Numbered from the stretch's first letter, positions 12,340 through 24,900 are shown. The stretch: DNA of 64,000 nt from Euwallacea fornicatus (GCF_040115645.1 NC_089551.1:1116001-1180000); one strand, 5' to 3'. The notes: generated by a model not told the origin, from the sequence alone. Made by a program: numbers and translations.

Positions 12340-13590
12340 ATGCTTAAATTAGCACTTGTCGCTTTGACCGTTACCCTTGCCCGAGCCGACCTGCCTCAAG
12401 GCAGGTCTCTAGCCGCTCCCGATCTTCGCCTCTGCCAACGCAGAGTTATTCACGAGACTGGCCCAGATGGTAAGCAAACACAAGATTCTGGCATAAGAGG
12501 CGCAGTCTGGCAACGCGGGTTGACAACTGTCGTTGTGACGTGCACTCAAAAGGCCAGGGCGCGATTAGACAAAAGCCGATTGCGTTGTTGCCGAACGTTT
12601 CCGATTTCACCTTTTGACTTTGAAAAAAATGTTTTGTTTCTAGGGAAAGGTTATTACTTCAGTTGGAGAGATCCCGAACTGAGGACCGCCCAGTACGACT
12701 GGTTGGACGCCAGGAACCACTGCCGCAGGCAGTGCATGGAGACGGTGTCTTTGGAAACTTCCATCGAAAACGAGTGGGTTAAGGAGCGCATCGTCAAAGA
12801 CAACGTGAGTGTTTTCCGTGTTTAATGAATTATTAACAAAAAAAATGCATCGTTTGTCACGTAATTTCGAACCATATTTATAAGCAGGATGCGTACAATA
12901 ATTGCTTCTTCATGGTAATTTACGACTGTTTGTCTTTTTAGTAATTCATAAACCGCCCAAAGAACATTCCGCTTGCAAATTTCATTCCCCAAAGGTCAAC
13001 TAGTTTATTTTTTCACACACAAACACACACACACACGCGGATATAATTATTAATCAACTTATTTAGATGAGCCAAACTCTCATATTAACATCAAGTCGAT
13101 ATGCTAATGAGATCCTAACAGAACGAGAAGACTGAAAAACTTAAATCTGCAATTTTCTCATCAATCAGAAATTTCTCTCCGTAGGTGAAATACATCTGGA
13201 CCTCAGGCCGCAAATGCGACTTCAAAGGTTGCGACCGTCCAGATTTATTACCCACTGACGTCAACGGGTGGTTCTGGACCGCCACCCTCGAGAAACTGGC
13301 TCCCTCTACGCAAAGGGACCAAAACGACTGGTCGCCGAACGGAGGTTTGGGCAAACCACAGCCAGACAACCGCGAACCTCAGCAAGGAGGTAAGCCCCCT
13401 TCTCAGCAATGTCCTGGACGATTCTAGTTCGTCCTTGATTGTTCCAGGAGCTCAAGAAAACTGTCTGGCAGTGCTCAACCAGTTCTACAACGACGGCGTC
13501 AACTGGCACGATGTGGCATGCCACCACGTGAAACCATTCGTCTGCGAGGAGAACCCAGATTTGGCCCGACTAGCCACCCATGTCAGTTAA
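12340..13590 (+). CDS. Secreted C-type lectin domain protein
   Basis: Extracellular single-domain C-type lectin. Coding exons are 12340-12469, 12644-12804, 13185-13389 and 13448-13590 (phases 1, 0, 1), giving 212 aa. Residues 1-16 form a signal peptide (MLKLALVALTVTLARA). The CTLD runs from about 47 to 199: WLDARNHCRRQC (63-74), SLETSIENEW (79-88), WTSGRKC (102-108), WFWTA (126-130), NDWSPNGG, then C171, C190 and C198 with the ending FVCEEN. The sugar/Ca site shows QPD (156-158), the motif linked with galactose-type binding, and WHD (185-187) in place of the usual WND. From memory, an insect lectin group shares this exact layout, so it is probably conserved rather than decayed. Role could be immune recognition or matrix; the sequence alone does not say. 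Confidence 0.92.
13014..13036. repeat. (CA)n microsatellite in lectin intron
   Basis: Imperfect CA dinucleotide run inside the intron between lectin coding exons 2 and 3. Confidence 0.8.
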
Positions 13591-13637
13591 TTTTAACCGT
13601 TAAGTTAAAAGACACTTTACGATGTAAATAAGTCGCA

Positions 13638-13643
13638 AATAAA
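13638..13643 (+). terminator. Polyadenylation signal of lectin gene
   Basis: AATAAA 48 nt after the lectin stop codon. Confidence 0.7.
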
Positions 13644-14014
13644 TTATTTACCATAGTAAAATGGTTGCTTTCGATACATCCCGCTGAAACCGAAAGAGGT
13701 TTAGTGGTCGAAATGGCACGTGCGCTTTTCCCGAAACTCCGGAATCCCGGAGCCAACATTCCGTCGAAGTTTAGTAACTCCGGGACTGCGGCCGCGTTTG
13801 CGTGGGCGATGAGCTTTCGATTGAGGGTGGGTTTACGCGGGAAGTTTGCGGAAGTTGAGCGTGCCTATTTTGGATTAACCAAATTTGGGATTTTTCGGGA
13901 CGATTGACAGGGTAAGATTTGCGCTATAATGGGAACTTTAGTGAGTATCGACGTTGATAATTTCATTGAAGAACTCTATACACTGTTATTCGGGTATTTC
14001 TAATAGGAGCATTG

Positions 14015-14315
14015 TACAGAGTGTCGCTGTTAAGAGTTGTTCCTACCCGGGCAAGGCAACATCTCCTCGCGTTTTCAAATCTTTTAAGCGGAACTATTCA
14101 GATGGTTCTTTTCAAGTCCTGATGGAAATTCCTATTTTTTACGCTCTGTACATCATCCAATATTGTGGACCTACTAACCGCAAGGATCAATTTTAACGCA
14201 CATTCCTAGAGAGATTAATCGCTTTTCGAGTAATGTTAGCGTTCATTATTTGAAAAATCATTTTCGCTATATTTGGGATGCGAAAACTGCACTTTTCCTT
14301 ACAGCACCCCCTGTA
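14015..14315. mobile_element. MITE candidate, about 300 bp
   Basis: The left end TACAGAGTGTCGCTGT and the right end (reverse complement TACAGGGGGTGCTGT) form short inverted repeats, both flanked by TA as in Tc1/mariner insertions. No coding content. Confidence 0.4.
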
Positions 14316-15780
14316 TGTTATTAAATCTATATAATTGGCCACTGATGAAGATTAATTTATAAAAATCCCCCATGTATTAGGATTCGAGTGACATGGCGGC
14401 TAGAACGCGGTTTCTTTGCTAGCGAAAGGGAGTTTTCGCATTTTATTTAGGTGATAGGAAGTCGGTTTGTTTCCAAGAGTCGCCGTGTATATTGCTGAAT
14501 ATTGTAGAATTAGAAGGAACAATTGTTGCATAATGCTTCATTGGGACACATTTCCAACTTACTGGAAACGTGACGAGCGAAAATTTAGACCCAGTTTGAG
14601 CACCTAAAACTCCACTTTTTCGTCTAGAAAACACCTTATGTGTTGACTTTTCATACGTTACTCCCTTTGTCGTTCGCACCACCGTTTTCAGTGGAACAAT
14701 CCCTGTGCGTTTTTATCGAAATTGCATCAACAACTTAACAATAAATAGAACAAATTGTCAATTTCTCGTTTGCATACAACAGAACCGGCTGCCGCCTCAT
14801 TAACCCGCAAACTAAAGTCCTATTCACACGGCACCGGAAGCCCGGTTTAAACGGGCCGTAATCCATTCCGTGCATCCAGTACCGACCCGACAACGGCACT
14901 TCCCTCGCCGTAGCTGATAACAGCGCCGAGTTTGAAATGGCATTAAGCTTGCTTCTATAGTTCCATTATATGTATACAATACTGAATACAACACTATTCT
15001 ATTGTGCCCATTGTATGTTGTATTGTAGAATCTTTGTCCCTTTATAATATTCATCTCTGCACAAAAGCATCACATCGCGAGTTATCTCTCGGCTGCGTCG
15101 CTATTGATACACTTTCAGCGACGTAGCTGAGCGCCGGCTGGTGCAACAATGAAACCGTTTTATTTGCCAGGGCTTTTGTCCGATGTTTAAGATTTGTTCG
15201 GATGCGATTATGGACCGACAATGGAGCCTGGATCATGTTCAATCGTTCCATCGACATGGAGAAATTTTTTTCTAGTCTTTGTTTGGAGGTAATACCTCAC
15301 ACACAAGCAGCGGCTGCTCCTCGTTAACCACTTGGTTAAAACTAACCGAGAGCAGCCCTTTAGCGAGGACTGAAACGAAAATCGTCGTCAACGTTTCGGT
15401 GACAAATGTATCCCCGTCTCAGTGTCGGCCCTACGGGGGGTGAGGATGGGCGACGGCTCAGGGCGGCGGACTCCTCAGTCGGCGATTTTCCTTAGCGGCG
15501 ATTGTGAATTTTGCCCAAGGCGCCAGACCTACTGAGGCCGGCCCTGCGCCATCTTCGGAATTTAGGGAAACATTATTGTAAAAACGAAAATTATCGTTTT
15601 CTGAAATGGGGAGTTTTCGGAGCGGCAGACCTGTCAACGAAACGTTAACTTTCCCGTCCGGCTGAGTTCCTAGCGGAAAGTCAACGTTATTCTCCGTCAG
15701 TTTTAACCGGGAGTAGTGCGTAATCGCACTGCCCGAGCAACCCCTACTTATATACCTCTCAAAGGTATAGAACGTACAAA

Positions 15781-15893
15781 GAGGACCAAAAGTTCCGCAT
15801 AAATTCTTTAAAAATTGAAGGAAATATTTTTCATGAAAAATATTTCCTTCAATTTTTGACGAATTTATATGGGACTTTTGGTCCTTTTTGCAC
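15781..15893. repeat. Palindromic inverted repeat, no loop
   Basis: Positions 15810-15857 form a perfect 48-bp palindrome centred on TCATGA. The arms continue imperfectly outward to GAGGACCAAAAG on the left and CTTTTGGTCC on the right, about 113 bp in all. The arm sequence resembles the ends of the decayed transposon at 55.0-55.9 kb. Confidence 0.85.
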
Positions 15894-16620
15894 AAAGAAG
15901 CTTTAAAAACAGAATAAATTTAGTAAGGCCCGGGGTAAAACAACGACATTAAACAATCGCCACAATGGCAACGCTCAAAACGCTCTAGTGGCCGCATTGT
16001 TAGCCCGGCATTGTGAACGCTCCATTACGACATCTTCCTGCTCAAATTCAATTGAAGAACGAGGTTTCATTGTTGGGAAGTCCCATTTCTAGATAAAAAT
16101 CGTTAGTCGCGTGTCGATATCTATTGCGACAGCATTTTATTCGTCATTATTACTCTCGAGGTATTCTACGAACACGAGAGAAAAGTTATCGGTAGAACCC
16201 GTTTGACACGCGAAAATTCTTTTAAGTGTTAAAATACGTTTTTATGGACATTATGGCGAATGAGCCAGTCGTGATGACGCAGGACCGTACCAGCGGCAAA
16301 ACTTTTGACCCGGGGCGACTTGTCAATTTTTTCGTGGCGTAACCCGAACGACAGTATCGTTTGAAGAGCGCGTGGCAAATCATCGGCTGTCAGTTGGCGT
16401 AGACAATGTCGATTACATTTTTCCTCGTCGAGTTCGAACCGTTTATCGTAGGAAAGCAGTGAAAAGTGCCGTTAAATTTTCGCGGAAACGCTAATTCGCA
16501 GGAGCCCAATATTTCTATTGGCTGGCGTTGTTTAACAATGTTGCACCTCGGTCGCGAGCATTGATTGACAACGAAATTGGTCCGTTTAAAAATTAAAGAC
16601 CTTATTGTCGCACGTTTCTA

Positions 16621-16658
16621 TTGTTATTATTATTATTATTATTATTGTTATTATTTCG
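16621..16658. repeat. (TTA)n microsatellite
   Basis: Run of TTA triplets with two TTG interruptions. Confidence 0.85.
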
Positions 16659-17880
16659 TAAACTACAAAATATAAGAAAACACCAAAATTATTTCACGTC
16701 ATTTTCAACGCTTTCTTCCCTTTTTACCTACCGTGCGGCGAAAATTTCCTCCGCTCGTTTAACTACAGGCTCACCAGACCAGTTTACTCACCGCGACAAG
16801 CCGACGTTCTCATTTGGCTATCGATGATATCGGTTCCGTGTTGCGGACGTGGACAAATTGATCCGGGTTAGACTCCCACTCGATTCTCCTTTTTTGTATT
16901 TCACGTTAAAAAAAAAAAGAAAAAAAAGCGAGAATACCAGATCCAGTGTGAGCCAACCTTTGTTGGTGTACAAAGGCACTCTCTCAATTTAAATAAATCC
17001 CCTCGCCGGCATCATAAGGGGAGTCTTGCGGCATTGTGTCTATCGCATTATCCTATCGTCAAACTCTTGCGAAAATTAATTAAATTTCGAATATTAATAG
17101 AGCCGTTTATGTAGAGACAATAAGAGGAGAAGAATAGACTAATTCTATTGGCCCTTGTCCGGCCCGGACGAACAATGGGTTCCTCTACAGTTGAGGGAGT
17201 GCACCGTACGATACCGAACGTTCGGGGAATACGTGCCACAATTTACTAGTTTCCTGGCGACCCGCCCCTGCTTCCACTCAAACTTTCTGCCTTCTTTCCC
17301 ATTGTATTTTCGTATATAGAAACCTATTGTCCCTGAGTTTTTAAAGGGCCTATACTTAATTTCTTATTGTTCGCGACGTTTTGCTTGCTTTTGTTTCATT
17401 GTAATTCTTCTGATAATTCTTTCCCTTGGTCTTTTGTTGAGCGGGAGATTTTTCAACAGGCCGCGCCACTATATTTCCTTTTAACTTTTTGAACGTTGCG
17501 GAAAGTAATTGTGTTCATTGAATACCATGCTTTTGTACACAGTGCCTCCAAGATCAATTTTAACACTTCTTCTGGCCAAAGGCATAGCTTCATGTCCCAG
17601 CGTATTGCTACACATTGTGTGAAGGGATTCGATGCAAAGTTAATCGATGCAAAGACAAAGCGTGTCGAACAATGGTCCCTGTGCGTCTCTGGCAATAAAC
17701 AATTTTGGCACACTTTGGCCCACTACCCCTTTATTGTGAGAATATTTTTCAGGGTTTCTACCTGCCATCTGATTTTATTAGCACCCCCCCTATTTGCTAT
17801 GCTTGAAACGGCAAAAACCCGAATTCCGTTTTCTTTTGTATATCGACCAGGTACCTCTAGCTCAAATCTGTGTGCAGTTG

Positions 17881-17910
17881 TCAGTGTTATCGTGCAGTTC
17901 TCATGAACTC
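17881..17910 (+). promoter_or_regulatory. Possible start and 5' exon of unknown gene
   Basis: TCAGT initiator at 17881-17885 and a good donor ACTC|GTAAGT at 17911; the acceptor TTTTTTTAG at 17969 then leads into the ATG at 17978. There is no TATA box at the normal distance. This short leader would carry an upstream ATG (17903) in another frame. Confidence 0.35.
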
Positions 17911-17977
17911 GTAAGTACTCAAACGCGAGAAAATCACGATTATTATATTAATACCGAACATTTTTTTAGTGCTTTGC

Positions 17978-18688
17978 ATGATGTCGACCCTCCCGGCGGC
18001 CCTGCTAATCGCGTGTTTCAAAAATGAATCAATTTCCCACGAAATTCGAGAGGTAATCGGCCCCAAAATTTCAGTACTAGAACCTCTTTCGTGCAAATGC
18101 AGGGATCATGTGAACAAACTGCAACTGGTACCTCCCAACTCTTGTTGCTCGTCCGAGAGGTCCTCTCCACTCTCCGCGAGCGGTAGGTTTCTTTCAAAAT
18201 GATCGTAAAGAGAAAGTACTCGTTTTTTGGTTAGGTTCCGAGGTTTCTTGCAGTACCTTAACTTCCTCCAATTCCTACTCGTACTTTTCGGACCAAAACC
18301 GTTTAGATTCTTACAGCGAGGGCGAGGAGGGTGCAAACGCTGCCGCCGGCAGGAAATTGAGTTTATTGGTTGATGTGCTAGACAATATTGCAGCCAGATT
18401 CAAGAGCAGTAGTTCTTTGACTAGTAACGAAGAGGAGGTAAGTATCAAACCGACCGAAACCTAATACGGGCCATTAAGCTTTTGTTGAGTCAATTACTTT
18501 AATTTTAGGTTAAAATCATGTATCAGAATCGTGATATACTAGACTTGGGGTCAAACATACGCAAAGGTTTCGATATCAAACATCCAACCACCACCGATTT
18601 CGTATACAACCCTTTAAAGGGTGGGTATGTGAAGAAAAAATGCTCAGTAGTCGATTGCGCATTCATGGACGTGATACCGTTCGATTAA
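17978..18688 (+). CDS. Unrecognised 195-aa protein, three coding exons
   Basis: I do not recognise this family. Coding exons are 17978-18182, 18235-18437 and 18509-18688, with GT-AG introns of 52 and 71 nt in phases 1 and 0. Only one frame stays open across all three, which supports a real gene. The N-terminus (MMSTLPAALLIACFKNES) is mildly hydrophobic but is not a convincing signal peptide. The middle is Ser-rich with Cys pairs (SCKC, SCCSS) and a SYSEGEEG stretch. Residues 107-123 (GRKLSLLVDVLDNIAARF) look like a conserved amphipathic helix. The C-terminal part is the most ordered: ILDLGSNIRKGFDIKHP, FVYNPLKGG, and a final VIPFD. If GAG|GTAATC at 18052 were used as a donor it would bring in a stop, so exon 1 is continuous there. 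An intracellular regulator is plausible but unproven. Confidence 0.75.
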
Positions 18689-18739
18689 GACTGTTGTTCT
18701 TGACAGAACATTATTCCCTGACTGCAACTCGAGTTGTAT

Positions 18740-18745
18740 AATAAA
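18740..18745 (+). terminator. Polyadenylation signal of unknown gene
   Basis: AATAAA 51 nt after the stop; a second AATAAA at 18905-18910 could give a longer form. Confidence 0.6.
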
Positions 18746-18950
18746 TCATTCGACTTAGGGTACTACCCGATTAGACTCTTCTGAATTATCATGAAAACGA
18801 TTCTCTCGTAGATCGTACTATGGTGCAATTATGTAGTTTTAAGCAATTATTGTTGTTTGTTTATTTTAATGAGTTTGTTTTTTGACTTCTTATACGAGCC
18901 GCTTAATAAAATGTAATTTTACAGTAACGTTTTGTTGCTGCCCGAAACTG

Positions 18951-18973
18951 TTTTTTTTTTTTTTTTTTTTTTT
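18951..18973. repeat. Poly-T run, 23 nt
   Basis: Uninterrupted T homopolymer just beyond the unknown gene. Confidence 0.9.
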
Positions 18974-21900
18974 CAATAAATATCCATCGTTCTTCGTTGC
19001 TTTGGTAATTTTGCAAAACTCTAAAATGTCTGAATACAACCCTGTTTAATCTGATTCTTAGCCAATTTCAAAGATCGTAGCGCCCTCTTCTAGCGACCGA
19101 AGGCAGCAGTTGAATCGATTGAAATGCCGAGTATCCCCCTGAAAATACGTAGGTAGCGCCCGTAAACTTTGACGAGTTGCAATCGATCCATTTTAGAACC
19201 GTTCGATAGATGGCGCCTTGTTAGCTGATGTCTAATTTTATAGGAAATTTTAGCCGGCGTTGATTGGTCGAAAAGTTGAATTGAATTCGGCAGTTTGCTT
19301 AACATTAGAAAACCAATTGAATTTTCGCTCTCACATGTTCCTTTAAAGTCAGCCGCTAACCTGTGCGCACAGGAAAGAGTAGCAGTGGTGTAATATTTCT
19401 TGATTTTTTAGCATATGGCGCTGTAGCCAAATCGTTTCGCTACGCCAGAAGAAGGAAATCGGAAATAAACAACTGGAAGTGATCTTCCTCTCTCGAAATC
19501 GATCCAACTCAACTGAATGCGTTTATTGCGCCGCTGGCTACAAGGGGGCACTGCGTGTATCGAATCATATTATCTGCTTAACTTACTTCACCGGGACGCT
19601 CTAGGTGGAGCCACACTTCAAAAACAATGCATAATTAACGTCTCCAATTATGAAACTAATCAATAGAGGGCAGCACGTTCTACTTTGAGCTGCTCTAAGG
19701 AAACTCACAAATGAATTATTTAAATTGAAAACCACACATCTCCAAAAGGGGCTATGTTAATATTATTAAAATCGCCTGGCAACGTTCCAGGAACAATATC
19801 CAGGCCGTCTAAATTTCTTATCCTCAACTAGATTGACAGGACCTTATTTCAAACCACATTATCAGTGACAGCAGTATATCTCACATTCAACCTTCGTCGT
19901 CATACCTCCGGCATTAGACGTTTCCCTTCCGAAGGGTCGGTGGGAACAATAGGCCAGCTGGTCGTCCCAGTGGCGTCCCACTCGTCTTGATTTTCAAAAC
20001 GGCCCTTGCCCGCCATCTTTGAATGACCGTGATATTGGTAATTGGGCCCTTTTTGAGGACGGGGCGATAACTGTCTTGATACGTATTTCTTCGATATCCT
20101 GACCGAAGGGGGGTGAAGAACATTGCGGTCGCGCCCCTGTCTTTGGTCTTTCGCACAGAATAGGGCGAAATCAATATGTGCGCAGTGGCGCGCACTGGCG
20201 GAGCTGGCCGGAACCCCTATTGTTGTATGACGGTTTAATATCGAACCGGCGATTTTGCCTCCAGCAGAGATAACATTGCCGAAAGTATCAGCGTTCGGGC
20301 TGAATATTAATACACGAAAGAAAAATACTATGGTCGTAAAAGTGTGATAAAACTCGCTAGGAAATCCTCTTTAAAATGTTTATAAAATAGACGGATTATT
20401 TATGGAGATTTCGCAGATAACTTCATGAGTTGATTCGGCCGTGAACATGATCAAAAATACAAATGTCACTTTTCGACCTCTGCTGTAAGTCGAGCAGTAA
20501 TAACGTGAGAAAAATCGCTCATACACCGCACGTAACAACCAATTAGTTATGTAACAGCTGCGCGCTACTCTCAATCGCATACGCATCGGCATTAGTTTGC
20601 CTCACATACGATTACAATATTCAAATCAGTTGACCTCTGGAAGGGCTATAATATTTGGTTTTTAAAGCTGCACTTAACAGTATTCCAATAACGAGCTACC
20701 CACAAAGTCTACGAATAGAACTGTAATTCCTCAATTTGGCTGTATAAGGGCCTGTAGGCCAAATCGTTACGAAGTTTAATTTCTTGACCCCTACAATAAA
20801 TCCCTAAAAAGGATGCAAAACCTGTTGTCGTCCTTTGTAATAAAACCCTTAAAAAACCATTTCCACACTTCTTCCATCGGAATCGTAAAGGACTAATTAC
20901 AATCCGCTCGATCGCCGTCCGGTTATTAAAAATTTGTACGTTTTCGTCGGCGGCGTCGGCCCGTCCAGTTTGCCGCCCCCCACCCCCGAGCCGCCCTCCG
21001 GTCTCGGACCATGATTGGCCGTGCCGCCGCCGACGTTGCGCCGTCTCCAATTCGGAAACTGCGAATGTACGGACGCATCACTTAAGGGAAATAATGAGTT
21101 CGGTTTAGATGAGCAGATTTCGCTCTCTTTAATTTGGTTCATAAAGCAACATTTCTATGCGATTCTAATATGTCTAAAATATTAATGTTAACAACTAAGA
21201 CCAATTTAACTGCTTTTGTGATTAGTTAAACGTCCGAATGCACCTAACGGATGTGGTTGTACTGATGCTGTATAAATTGACTTTTATAACTTCATCACGA
21301 CGACTTGCGCTGCCCGATGACAATGGCCCCTTTGGGTGACTCAGTCACCGCAGTGAAATCGTGTTGAAGTTATTATATGAACGATATTCGCTTTTATGGC
21401 AACCAAGGCGACATCCTGCAGGTGATCGAAATGATCCCATCGACGTTGTACAGATTGGCTTATAAAACTTGGTTGCGACCATTTGCATTGGGCACATTTC
21501 CACTAAGCCCCGACTGCAAGTTTTAGCGACTTACTACTAATTACATTGAAGACGTGTTACGCAGCATGGGCTACTCAGTGGCTTCCTAATTACCTCTAAT
21601 CAGTTCGTGAGGGTCAGAGAGTGGTCGGGACGCGTAAATACCCCAAGGACGTTTTCTTGAGGTTTAAAGGCAAATACGGCAAAATCCGCTCGCCTAATCC
21701 TACTATGCAAATAATATTTTCTATAGCATGACGTAACCACTATTGTTAACATGCCATTGATTGTTAAGTTCGTGACCTACACCAATGCGAGGGAAAGCGA
21801 TCTGGTGCCGATAAAAAGAAAACGCGGACAATACGCTCATAAATCCCAATTTTTGTAAAGGAAAAGCGAAGTTTAAATTTCGATTTTCTCCATCGAGAGG

Positions 21901-24900
21901 TTTCACAGTCCTCCATTGTTTACCGATATGGCGTATGTAAAACTTTCGCAAGTCTGAAAATCCGAATATTCGTCTAGAGCGCGGCCCTATGAATAACTTA
22001 ATGCCCCGAAACTCGCACCAACAAGACGACCTTAATGTAAAACGAATCGAGAGCGAGTCGAATGGAAAGCTTAACGGTGGTGCTAGTGAAAACGATGCCA
22101 GGGGGAGACGAGGAGCATTAAAATAGACATGGCATGTCAAATTGCGATTAGTAACGCGAGAAGAATAGCTGGGGGTGCCCGGGCGTTGATGATGAAATAA
22201 ATAATCGAATAAACACACTTCACTGAATTAAGTTCGGTAACACGCGATACGCTACTGAATTTTATCTGCTTCCAAGGAGAGGTTCATGTTAATATCACTT
22301 GGAAGAACATTCCGTTGAATTCATTCCAGTTTCAGGCACTTAATTATCACGCCAATGGTTGACCGAAATGTGGAAATGTCATCAAACGAATCTCTAACAC
22401 TGTCAGAGTTGAGCAACAATACTTGCATAATTATTCTTGACATTAAGGCGAAGGTCGCCGCACCCGGAACTGCAAAGCTCTATTTGACGTTATGGCGGAG
22501 GACGATTTCGTTCGGTCATCTTGCAATTGAACCCGTAAATTTCCGAAATCGTTCATAACATCTCGGGTTGTCGATAATGCGCCCTCTCCATTTGGAAGGG
22601 TCTGGAACTGTAGTCTGGAAATGTACGATTTTATAGGTTAAAATCCAAGTGTGTGGCTCATTATGTGGAAAATAAATGACCCCACCTCAATGTACGCTTG
22701 CCCTGCGAAGAAGCCTACGGATGATTAGAAGCGGGACAAAAACGAAACACCCATAGTCGTCTACACAGTGCCGCACTATTAATTTAACAGTAATTAAAAT
22801 CGTACATCCAGATCCTTAAAAAACAGTGAAAATGGAGACAGTGAAAAGGCGGAGGCGGCAGCTCGCTGCTTTTGTGCGTCGCGCGGATAAAAATGCAATA
22901 AAAAGTGGTGAAAAGCCCATAAACAACCCTTGATTTGCTTATGAGGTTGCAGGCCGTAATTGGACCCTCGAGGGCGACAAATTAAATTAAATTTTGCCAC
23001 CGCGACACCTCTGGATTATATAGAGCATATGCTCTGGAATCATCCCTGAGATTCTTACTTTTCATTCAAATTACGGGAAAGCGGGAGGGTCGTTAGAGAA
23101 ATTGATTTCGCCAACAATAGTTTTAACAATATCAAGTTTAAAACACCCCATACATTCCCCACAATGAGCCGGAAGCAGATATGTAGTTATATGGTATAAT
23201 GTAATATCCTCAGCAGGTCCGATTGACATGCCCTAATAACGTTATGAATAAAATCTCGAGAAGAGGCTTTCGTTGACTTCATTACTATACGCGTTTAAGC
23301 GCCTAAACCGAAAGATGAGATTCGGACATTCGAAATCCGCATCGCCGACCACAATGGGCCCCATTTCGGCATCCTAGAAAAGCTGTAGGCGGACAATGAC
23401 GGGATTAGGGGGCGTAGATTGGGTTGCCCGGAGATTTGGACGTGAGGTGAAATGCGGCCACAACTCAGCGATATATGAAACACGTTTCATCGTTACGCAT
23501 CCGAGCCGGTCCTTCAACCTAAAGCCTAATGAGCGCGCAGCAAACAAATCCCCATCCCTAATCCCCCTCTAATAGAGTATCCACAAGGGAAATGAAATTA
23601 ATAAACGCACAATTTGAAAAATCAAACCCCCGAAACGCAATAATCAATGGACAATATAAAATCAACCAAATTATATTTCCAAATAATTATGGGAAAGGGT
23701 CCCGGCCCTGCTGCCATGCACGGAGGGTCGTAGCTGCCGTAAGTCGGTTAAGCTGCCCTTAACATATGCTGCTGACTTCTGACGAGGGGTTGGTCGCCTG
23801 GTTTGAAGGCTTGTTAGAAAGTTAACTTCGAAGGTTTCGAAAGTGTAAGAACACGTGAAATGTTCTGTTGAGGGGAGGGGCAATAGTGCGGAGCCTTTTG
23901 TGGTACAATATAATATATATCAAGAGTTCGGGAGGCAACAAAGTGTGCTGCGTCGATAAAATTTAAATGATCGTGGACAAAATGGCGAATGACGATTTTA
24001 AGATGTCGTGAATGACTTAATAAAAATTAGGCAACCTAACGTGCTGCACGTATAGATCGGGAAGGGGTTTTGGAGTAGCGTGCAGCTTCGCCTGCTCTGT
24101 GCTGGCACCCGAGGGCCCCAAACGGAACTTCGCAAAATCCTTAAAACGCATCGTATAAACAAACCAGTTTTAATAAACCTCCCAAACGTGATTTATGGCC
24201 AAAGTCGGCTTTGCATCGGCTATTGGCGATAATTCAGGCCCGATATACAGAGATTTGTCCCGGGCAAAATCAATCACGTGATAAACAAACGGAGTTTTCG
24301 GCACGGACAGTCCGGCGGAATTCGCCACCGAAAATCTGGATTGTCCAGCCTTCGCTGGCATTATTTAAGGCCTCGCTACGCTTTGGGTGTCCGGGGGGCG
24401 AAGGTAATATTTCACGTTGTATACAAGTGACGGTGTCGGTATGCGGATTCTTGTCCCGGGACAGGCGAAGCATTGAAGAGTGCCGCTCGAACGCAAACAC
24501 GGGAATAAGGACAAACATCGCCTGGGAATCGGCGTATGGTTTCGATCATTAAGGCAGAAATCAACTTTGGGGGATTTTAAACGGGGGTTTACAAGAACGA
24601 TTTTCAACGTCGCAGCTATTTAGGTGCGTCGCGTTTACTTTGATTGGGACCCCTTTCAACAGCTCGCTAAGAAATTCGCGAATTTGAGGGAGATGAGTTA
24701 AAACAAGAAAAAAAAATCCAGACAAGCGGCAGCAACAGTTTTCCCTCTCCTTTGTGCCAGCGATATTTCAACCGCCTATTCCAGACGCGAATACCGTAAA
24801 CTTAACGTCATAAATATGCTACGCTTACGTTACAAACATATCGGCGGGCGCAAATCCAGTTCGGAAGGCATTTGTAGGCAGAAGCTGGGATAAGGAAGCG

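Larger units (their letters stand above)
15009..17674. promoter_or_regulatory. Cluster of ACAATG (Sox/HMG-type) motifs
   Basis: I count 15 exact ACAATG/CATTGT hexamers on the two strands in 2.67 kb, where about 1.3 are expected at equal base frequencies. Examples are at 15009, 15146, 15218, 15962, 15995, 16009, 16068, 17172 and 17669. ACAATG is the core of SoxB-class HMG sites. The cluster ends about 200 bp upstream of the presumed start of the unknown gene. Enhancer function is inference. Confidence 0.35.
13644..17880. other. Intergenic, lectin to unknown gene
   Basis: No coding region supported. It contains a small MITE candidate, a 113-bp palindrome, a TTA microsatellite and a dense set of ACAATG/CATTGT motifs, all listed separately. 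Confidence 0.5.

Noticed and set aside
15458..15895. 145-codon minus-strand ORF
   Set aside because: It runs through the 113-bp palindrome and has no recognisable domain, so it is best explained by the repeat.
18053..18076. Tiny intron GTAATC...TTTCAG within the first exon of the unknown gene
   Set aside because: It would be only 24 nt and splicing it puts a TAG stop directly after the junction.
21721..22218. 165-codon minus-strand ORF
   Set aside because: Composition looks random, there are no motifs, and it has no plausible splice partners.
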